Below are positions 57,695-64,000 of a stretch of 64,000 bases of DNA, one piece after another. The stretch is from NCBI GenBank assembly GCA_016647705.1, contig CM028330.1, positions 35,043,534 to 35,107,533 on the forward strand, written 5' to 3'. This DNA is from Eucommia ulmoides (Eukaryota; Streptophyta; Magnoliopsida; Garryales; Eucommiaceae). Every line of letters begins with the position of its first letter. The stretch's first letter is position 1. The position numbers and the translations under genes were made by a program. A model generated the notes under the pieces. The model was not told the origin of the DNA. It searched no databases and saw only the letters and a program-made list of their open reading frames with translations.

Positions 57695-59279
57695 GGTAGG
57701 ATTTAATTTTTTGGAGGGAGGATATTATTGTGTATGTGTTTTTTAAATTTAATAAAAAGGTTAAATTCGAGACATCTCAAAGAAATACCAATGACACTTC
57801 TTATTATTTTTATAATACCTGAGACATCCAGTATCATATTTTTTTAGCGAAAATACCCTTGCAATATTTTTTTCTTATTTTTTTATTTTCTATTTTTTCT
57901 CATGTACACACTCTCTCTCTCTCTCTTTTCTTTTTATTTTTGTACTCATGTTCCGTATTTTCTATTTTATTTTGTTTTTGTTTTTATTTATTATTTTTTG
58001 TATATAGTATTTATAGAAGATAAAAAAAAATGAAAAGTAAAATCAGGAACAAAAGGCATGAGATAAAACAAAAACAAAAGAAAAAAGAAAACTCCAATTT
58101 ATTTTTTTAAAACTATAAAGCTTTTTTGTTTTTTTGTTTGTTTTTTGACTTTTCATTTTTTAATTTTTTTTTTTAATTCAAAAATTTTCGTTTTATTTTG
58201 TTTTGATTTTTTGTTTTTTGCATTTTATTTTTAGATTTTTTATTTAAACACAAAAGTAAAGAATAGAATAGAAGAGAGATAGATATAGAGAGTAAAAAAT
58301 TAAAAATATGAAATAAACAACAGAAAAATATTTATGTTGCAATGCACTCTTGTCAACGAAATATGATAAAAATTGAAATAAGTAATCAAATTAAAAAGAT
58401 AAAGACAATTTCAAATATTATGAAAAAGACAAGAGATATCATTGATATTTGTCAAAATCAAAATTATAAGGGACTCACATTTAAACTCTTTAGAAGATAA
58501 GAATGAGATTGTCACTATTGATCATGAATATTATAACCTTATGTTGTCTATTTGATCAGCGTCAAGATACGTGATATTTTTGGTTTAAAGTATTATTTGT
58601 GTTTGTTGGCAACAAGACACACTAGGTGACCATAGAAAAGTATAGTATCAAGATGGATGCTCTAACTAACAACGTCCAATAAACTATTACTCAAAGTAAA
58701 TAGCTTTAGAAAACGTATAATTTTGATGATTTTATGGATCAAAACAGTAAGATTGTTCGTCTTTTAGTTGGACGAGAAATCATTCTTAGTTGATGATTTA
58801 ATTATTTTGGTGACCATTTTTCGTAAACACATCAAAATATCACCAATAATTATATTTGAGGACTTATAAATTCAATAATATATAAATATAAGAAATTACT
58901 ATTTCACTTTTTAGTACAAATTTATAATTTTGCTTGGGACGTGTAAATTTCATAATTAATTTTTTTTTTGAATATATATTAAAAAAATGGTTGAACTCTA
59001 GAGTATGTACTAGATTACAAATTTTGAGATTTTTATAATTGATTTAAAACTATGAATAACTGTAGTAGAAAATTTGTATTATTATTGCAATAGTTCACGT
59101 TGGATACTACGATGATAATATCCTTTATAAACGAACAATTACTAGTATATATACACATCAACAATAGACAATACCAGCAGCCAATCAGCATCCACCAATA
59201 TTTTTATACTTACCACTCTTTCAGACGCCAAAATTTCTCACTATTTTCATGAGCTACCTCCAACATATCTCTCATTCAT
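57695..59279. other. AT-rich spacer between element D and AOX
   Basis: No gene is visible. It holds a short (CT)n run at about 57908-57927 and long T- and A-rich low-complexity stretches. The last part (about 59080-59279) is probably the AOX 3' UTR on -, but no poly(A) signal is convincing. Confidence 0.5.
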
Positions 59280-62141
59280 TTAGTGATACCCAACTGGGGC
59301 TGGAGAATCCTTCAGCTCCTGCCCTTGATAGTGTATATCCTGCAAATTCGTACATGCCAACAAACAAACATCAATTCTAACTACTTTTTTCTTCAGAAAA
59401 ATGGATATAAATATAAAAGGATACATCAGGCTTCTGCCATTGCAAGGTCTGGGAAAAAAAGTAAAAAACTTACCGATGCAAAGTGGTTGACATCGCGATG
59501 ATGAGCCTCGTCGGCCCTAACAACCATGACGACATCACGGAGAGTGGAGTTGGCGGGTAGGCGCCAATAGTCGATGGCAATGGCAGGGGCGGGGACATTT
59601 TCAATAGCACCCTTGTCGAGCTCCTTCAGAAACTCGGTGTAGGAGTGAATGGCTTCCTCTTCTAAATAGCCGACCACCCGATGGGCGAGCTTAGGGGATA
59701 GGAGATAGGCCAAGAAGTAGGCATTGAAGAAGACACCCTGCACGGTGAACACAAGTGCACGCTCGTACCAGTGGGGTTTGGCTACTTCCATGAAGGTCAT
59801 GAGATGCATCCTCTCGTTCTCGGCTTCCTCCAGCAACGCCTTTATCCACCCACCGCTGTGCTCAAACCGCCGCAAGGACTTGCAGTGCAGAAGCATCCCT
59901 CCTACCATGCCTGGGACTGCTGCCACTGTTTCCAGCATCATTGCCCGGCACCCGTATCGTCTCTGTCCCAAGAGAACATAAAGGCAAATTGCGTTGGTAA
60001 TTATTCAAATAAAAGCCTCACTTAGATTTACTAATCTGAAATCTTGGTGGTCTCTCTATATTAAAAAATACTAATAAATAAATAAAAATAAAATCATAGA
60101 GTCTGTAATTTTTTTAAGCGCATCTCGACTAATTACCTCACTGGACGACCTTAAGAACACATTCCTCCACATTAGCTTGGTGCATTCAGGATTAAATTCA
60201 AGATTTAATTATTATACAAAAAAATCAAATTCCGCTTGATAAGAAAATGAGACACCTCTTTTTGCCAAACAGCCTAACACCTCATCACTACACCTCATCA
60301 CTATGTAATAAACTTTGAAAATTGTTACTTTTTGCCCAAAATATAAAATTTGTTTGACAAAATCTATTGATGTTTTCCAAATTATGGAAAAAGCCCTAGC
60401 AGTTTATTTCGTCTATCCTCATCTGGAAATTAAAAAAATAAATTTAAAAAAGGTTGAAAAGTCAATAACATTGTGCAATGAGGTTCAGGAAAAAAAATTT
60501 AAATCAAAATGATTCTAATCAATCTGGATGTTATTTAAAAACTTTCAAGTGAATATATTTTTGTCATTTCAAATTATAAAGCCAAAAATTGAAAAAAAAA
60601 ATGAACACCGATATAATCCCTGTCATTTTTTGATTAATCTGATTTAACCTAAAATAGTGATCTCGGTCCGTACTTCTTTTAAAAAAAAATTCAAATAAAC
60701 AATTATATCTTTCTAATTAAGCTGAATCAGACAATATGACCTCCAATTGTATTTTTTTTGCCTTCTATATATATATATTTTTTAAAGTATTCTTTTTTTT
60801 TTTTTTTTTAATCATGGGTCAGACTCTATCTAGGGTATGACGAAAATTTATTAGGCCTGAGCTCAGGCCTAACCTTATCATCAGGCCCTATTGCTCTACC
60901 CAGGTCAACCCATTATAAAATATCTCAAACCCAAACCCAACCCTAGAGCCATCCCAATCATATAATTTTTTTTATAATTCAAAATATAGTCAATGAAATA
61001 ACAAATAAAATTATAAAATACATTGATCCATATTAATTAATACTTACCGACATTAATTTTTATAACGAAAAATAAGGTTAATTTCTAATATATATATATA
61101 GGCGGTCGGACTGAGGCTAAACAAAAATGGTCATTGCCCAAATTCGACCCTGAAAATGAAAAAGCCTAAATCTCGGGCCCCTAACCTTGCCCATGAGCTT
61201 AAACATCAAGTCCAATTCTTAAAAAATACCTGATGGGCTGGGCTACAGCGTCATCCCCTCACCACCATCCTAGCGCTGCCATCAAAACCATCCACGACTT
61301 CACCAGACAGAGGAGATGAGAGAGGCGAAGGCCCATCATAGCCATCTACCAACACCACCATGACAAAACACTTCTTTCTTCCCCCCAAACACCCCTCTCG
61401 TTTGCTTTTGATCCCGAACAAAATTGTATATTTCATTAAACATTGAAAAACAAAAACATGTTCGGATCCAAAAATTTGCTTTCGAATATATTCTAATTTT
61501 TCTGAGAACACAAACAGACAAAAAGCCAACACCCATGCCACCCATATAGATACCTGAAAAAATACATCCGTGGGGAACCTGAGAGCCTTGACAGTCCAAT
61601 AAGCCAGTTTGTCCAAGAACGTAACAGGTGCGTGGTGTTTCTTCAGATCTATCGTCATGTCCACCTGGTACGTCTCCCATGGCTCCACCAAACAAAAATC
61701 TCGATCAAGAAAACCATACATAAATTTATATATATAATCACTTGTTTGTCTAGTTAATGATCATCGACGTACCCTAAAGCAATTCCACCTCCACTCTGTG
61801 CCGTCTTCCCTGGTGATCTTTGGCAGATCAACTCCCCAATAACTCACAACTGCCTTCCTATTTCCACTAGCTGCAGCAGCCGGCAATTGTTTTTCGTCCT
61901 TTTGCTCTTTCTCTCCCAAGGCCAACGTGCTCTTCGTCCGTACACCCGTCTCCGGAAACCTAATCCCAGCAAACAGCACCCTCTCACTGCCGACAGACGG
62001 ATACGCATGGAGGGTTCCGATGGCAGAGGTAGCCTTCAGAAGTCTATTGGCGGCAGATTCAGTGAGGGCCGTCGCAGTTGAAAAGAAACGCGGGGCCACC
62101 GAGCGGGCCACCCTTGCAGCACCACCAGGGCTCAACATCAT
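59280..62141 (-). CDS. AOX1: Mitochondrial alternative oxidase, AOX1 type
   Basis: Four exons on -: 62141-61773 (369 nt), 61682-61554 (129 nt), 59962-59474 (489 nt) and 59339-59280 (57 nt plus TAA); all introns are GT-AG. Exon sizes 129/489/57 are the conserved AOX pattern. The product is 348 aa. The N-terminus ([16 protein letters not shown], basic, Ser/Ala-rich) is a mitochondrial presequence. The start is the first of two adjacent ATGs at 62141; the upstream frame has no ATG. All diiron ligands are present: [25 protein letters not shown] and RADEAHH. Both regulatory cysteines are kept: WNCF at the end of exon 1 and RRYGC at the start of exon 3. The C-terminus is SDIHYQG...PVGYH. The enzyme oxidises ubiquinol and reduces oxygen to water on the matrix side of the inner membrane, bypassing complexes III and IV. 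Redox state of the first Cys and 2-oxo acids normally control it. No frameshift or stop is seen. Confidence 0.97.
59963..61553 (-). other. AOX intron 2, enlarged
   Basis: This 1591-base intron (GTATCT donor on -, ACAG acceptor) separates exons 2 and 3. Introns 1 (61683-61772, 90 bases) and 3 (59340-59473, 134 bases) are short. The extra length comes from AT-rich DNA and a hAT-like element at 60832-61259. Confidence 0.9.
60832..61259. mobile_element. hAT-like non-autonomous element in AOX intron 2
   Basis: The left end AGGGTATGACG and the inverted right end AGGGGATGACG agree at 10 of 11 positions. Subterminal GGCCTGA, GGGCTGGG and CTCGGGCCC words fill both sides. A 22-base perfect palindrome (TTAGGCCTGAGCTCAGGCCTAA) lies at 60851-60872. 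No 8-bp target duplication survives. There is no coding capacity. Confidence 0.6.
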
Positions 62142-62261
62142 GACTGGTCGGCAATAAGCCAAGGAACGTTCAACAATCTTGGAAAGAAGTAGGAGGGTTT
62201 TTCTGCGTGTTTTTTTTTTTTTCTGTTACAAAACAATGGATGCGTGAGGGTTTAAGGGGTG

Positions 62262-62269
62262 GGTTTATA
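62262..62269 (-). promoter_or_regulatory. Probable AOX TATA box
   Basis: On - the sequence reads CCTATAAGTATAAACCC, with TATAAACC 121 bases before the start codon at 62141. Distance suits a short 5' UTR. A 14-base T run lies between (62209-62222). Confidence 0.45.
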
Positions 62270-62871
62270 CTTATAGGAGTCTCCTTTCATCTATTTTCGG
62301 CGTTGAATTCTTCTCTCTTTTAATTATTAAATTATTAATTATTGGTTTATTTTTGGTTTAATGGTTATTTTTGGGTTAAATTTTTTAGTTAATTTTTTAT
62401 TTTTATAGTAAATGGACAATTAAATAGTGCAGTAGAATCTAGAGAGAAAAAAAAGATAAAAGGGGATATTTTAGTCAGTCAAGCAAAAAGATTTTTATTT
62501 AAGGAAAATGTCCAACTAAGTTTTCTTGGGGGCCAAGTTTTAATAGATTTCGTGTGGTCCAAGATTTGGTCCAAGGGCGTTGAACTGTTTCCAGCTTAGC
62601 AATAGATATAATTATTATTAAACTCTTAAAACGGCGGTTATGTTAATGGATTTGGAAATTTAGTGTTGAGTTGAGTTAGGATTTTAAATTGAAGTTATTT
62701 AGTCCTCATTAAAGAGATCACGTAGAGAAAAATTATTTTGAATAATTTGTTAAAACTTAGATCTCCAGGTACAAACAATTAAGTTTTTGGTCCTTGGCAG
62801 ACAAAAAAATCTCGTAAAAAGAAACATATACCCCTGAACAAACCTAATACATTAACATTCAGCTCATCAGT
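62270..62871. other. AOX upstream region, no gene
   Basis: AT-rich flank. I see no further gene or element. It may contain AOX regulatory sites, but none can be named with confidence. Confidence 0.4.
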
Positions 62872-62958
62872 GTTCACTCTCTCTCAATTTGTTTAGGGCT
62901 CCTAACTGTTCACTCTCTCTTAGCTTGTTTAGGGCTCCTCACTGTTCACTCTCTCTCA
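62872..62958. repeat. 36-bp tandem repeat
   Basis: GTTCACTCTCTCT starts at 62872, 62908 and 62944, giving a period of 36. Two full units and one partial unit are present, each with TTGTTTAGGGCTCCT in the full copies. Confidence 0.85.
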
Positions 62959-63999
62959 CTCTACCGTCTCTCTTGCTCTCTAAATTGGATTACTCCATTG
63001 AAGCTTGGAGTGGGAACAATATAAGTGGACAAAAGGTTTTTTTCATGATTCTTCTCAAACGGCTTGGCGATGGATATTGATGCTTGGAGTGGGAACAATC
63101 GAATCAAGGTGAGAACATGTTTTAACAATGGTGTATTACAAAAACTGAAAACCCCATCTCGAAAAAACCATAAGATGAACTAGTTCAGAGCACCGTTATA
63201 GATTACTTTTCCGAGCGCATCGTCATCGCAAAGGAGGAAATCGTCGGTTTTTTACGACAACGACGACAACGGCGATAGGAAGAATGATAGTTCACTCTCT
63301 CTCTCTCTCTATCACTAAACCCAAATCTGAAATCGTTACCACCCAACAACGACAGCAACGGGAAGAACGAGGAAATCATGGGTCTCCAGATCTGGTTTTT
63401 CAGATCTGGAAACCCAGATCTGGGTTTTCAAACGCCTACAATAAGAATGCAGTAAATCTCTTCATAATCCAAACCAATTCTATCATAGATTGAAGCATTC
63501 ACGATGGTGGTGTCAGTATAGAAAATCTCCGATTATGAACAACGATGGTGATATCTGGGTTCACGTTAACGTCATTCATCACATTAACATCATTTACGAT
63601 GGTGGTGTCTGTATAGGTTTGTGTGTTCATCACGAAGACGTCGATGGTGATAAATCTCTCTGATTATGAACGACAATGAAGAGGATGATAAATCGCCGTT
63701 GCCGGGGATTGTGTTTTTGGTTATTATTGATATTGTGAGTAAATGACCAGATTTTACTTTAGGCATTTCTTTTGTGTATAATTTTTTTCTTTGTAGTTTT
63801 TGTTTTTCTTTTCTCGCAAATACCCCTAAACTCAGAATTTTGCTAGTCCTCGAGCAAAACACCCGCACAATACGAGAAAGTATACAAACTAATTATGAAA
63901 TTAAAAACGACAAACGAAAAACATTAAAAACAAAAATGTGTAAGTTTTGATTATCATCTACTGGCCGAAAGATTTTTCCCTCATCGGCCACTAATCCTA
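62959..63999. other. Flanking spacer with palindromes and a retroelement relic
   Basis: No gene is supported. It holds a (CT)n run at 63293-63310, three CAGATCTGG words at 63386-63424 with an 18-base perfect palindrome at 63410-63427, and two copies of ACGATGGTGGTGTC at 63501 and 63596. CGCCGTTGCCGGGGATTG at about 63694-63711 is an Asp-tRNA-type primer site on +. CTAGTCCTCGAGCAAAA near 63842-63858 is a string seen near the 3' end of plant gypsy elements on -. These suggest decayed gypsy-type DNA. Confidence 0.5.
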
Positions 64000-64000
64000 T

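Noticed and set aside
61336..61721. 119- and 156-codon minus-strand frames around AOX exon 2
   Set aside because: Only the 43 codons of exon 2 (61682-61554) are coding; the rest is intron read-through or another frame.
62142..62162. Extension of AOX by seven codons upstream (to a TTG)
   Set aside because: No ATG occurs in that extension; the tandem ATG at 62141 matches the usual AOX1 N-terminus.

Overview
This window is plant nuclear DNA, from an angiosperm, probably a dicot or magnoliid; the species cannot be fixed from sequence alone. The signs are one intact intron-containing gene for mitochondrial alternative oxidase, GT-AG introns, AT-rich spacers with long homopolymers and (AT)n runs, and a dense stack of plant-type LTR retrotransposons (Ty3/gypsy Tat-like and chromovirus-like, Ty1/copia, TR-GAG-like), plus small hAT-like DNA elements. 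No RNA gene, CRISPR array or bacterial-type operon was seen.

Layout. (1) 0.8-8.0 kb: five phase-consistent exons on + give the last ~154 codons of a gene I do not recognise; its long introns hold repeat DNA, including a GTAACGG-rich element. (2) 8.3-9.2 kb: a hAT-type element with a perfect 8-bp target duplication. (3) 9.6-13.9 kb: a decayed copia element whose gag-knuckle/protease/integrase segment is tandemly duplicated. (4) 14.5-16.8 kb: remains of a minus-oriented Tat-like element (A0), with a plus-strand 'putative gypsy-type transposon' domain. (5) 16.8-41 kb: the LTR of A0, broken by two insertions: element B (17.8-22.0 kb, chromovirus-like LTRs, no pol) and element A (22.8-40.9 kb, Tat-like, minus, target duplication AATTT). 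Element A itself carries a copia solo LTR, a B-type solo LTR and a C-type solo LTR. (6) 42.3-57.7 kb: element D, a second minus-oriented Tat-like element with gag, protease, RT, two RNase H domains and integrase on -, and on + an antisense gene with its own TATA box and two canonical introns. C-family LTRs (46.9-48.6 and 49.7-51.1 kb) are nested in it. (7) 57.7-59.3 kb: AT-rich spacer. (8) 59.28-62.14 kb: AOX1-type alternative oxidase on -, four exons, 348 aa, intact; its large second intron contains a hAT-like element. (9) 62.2-64 kb: AOX promoter side, short tandem repeats, palindromes and a retroelement primer-site relic.

The only gene with clear host function and an intact reading frame is AOX, which takes electrons from ubiquinol to oxygen in the inner mitochondrial membrane. 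Nearly everything between 9 and 58 kb is layered retrotransposon DNA with frameshifts and stops. Many stops look like CAG/CAA to TAG/TAA changes, as expected for methylated, silenced repeats. The most unusual structure is the spliced antisense gene inside element D, with a related relic inside A0.
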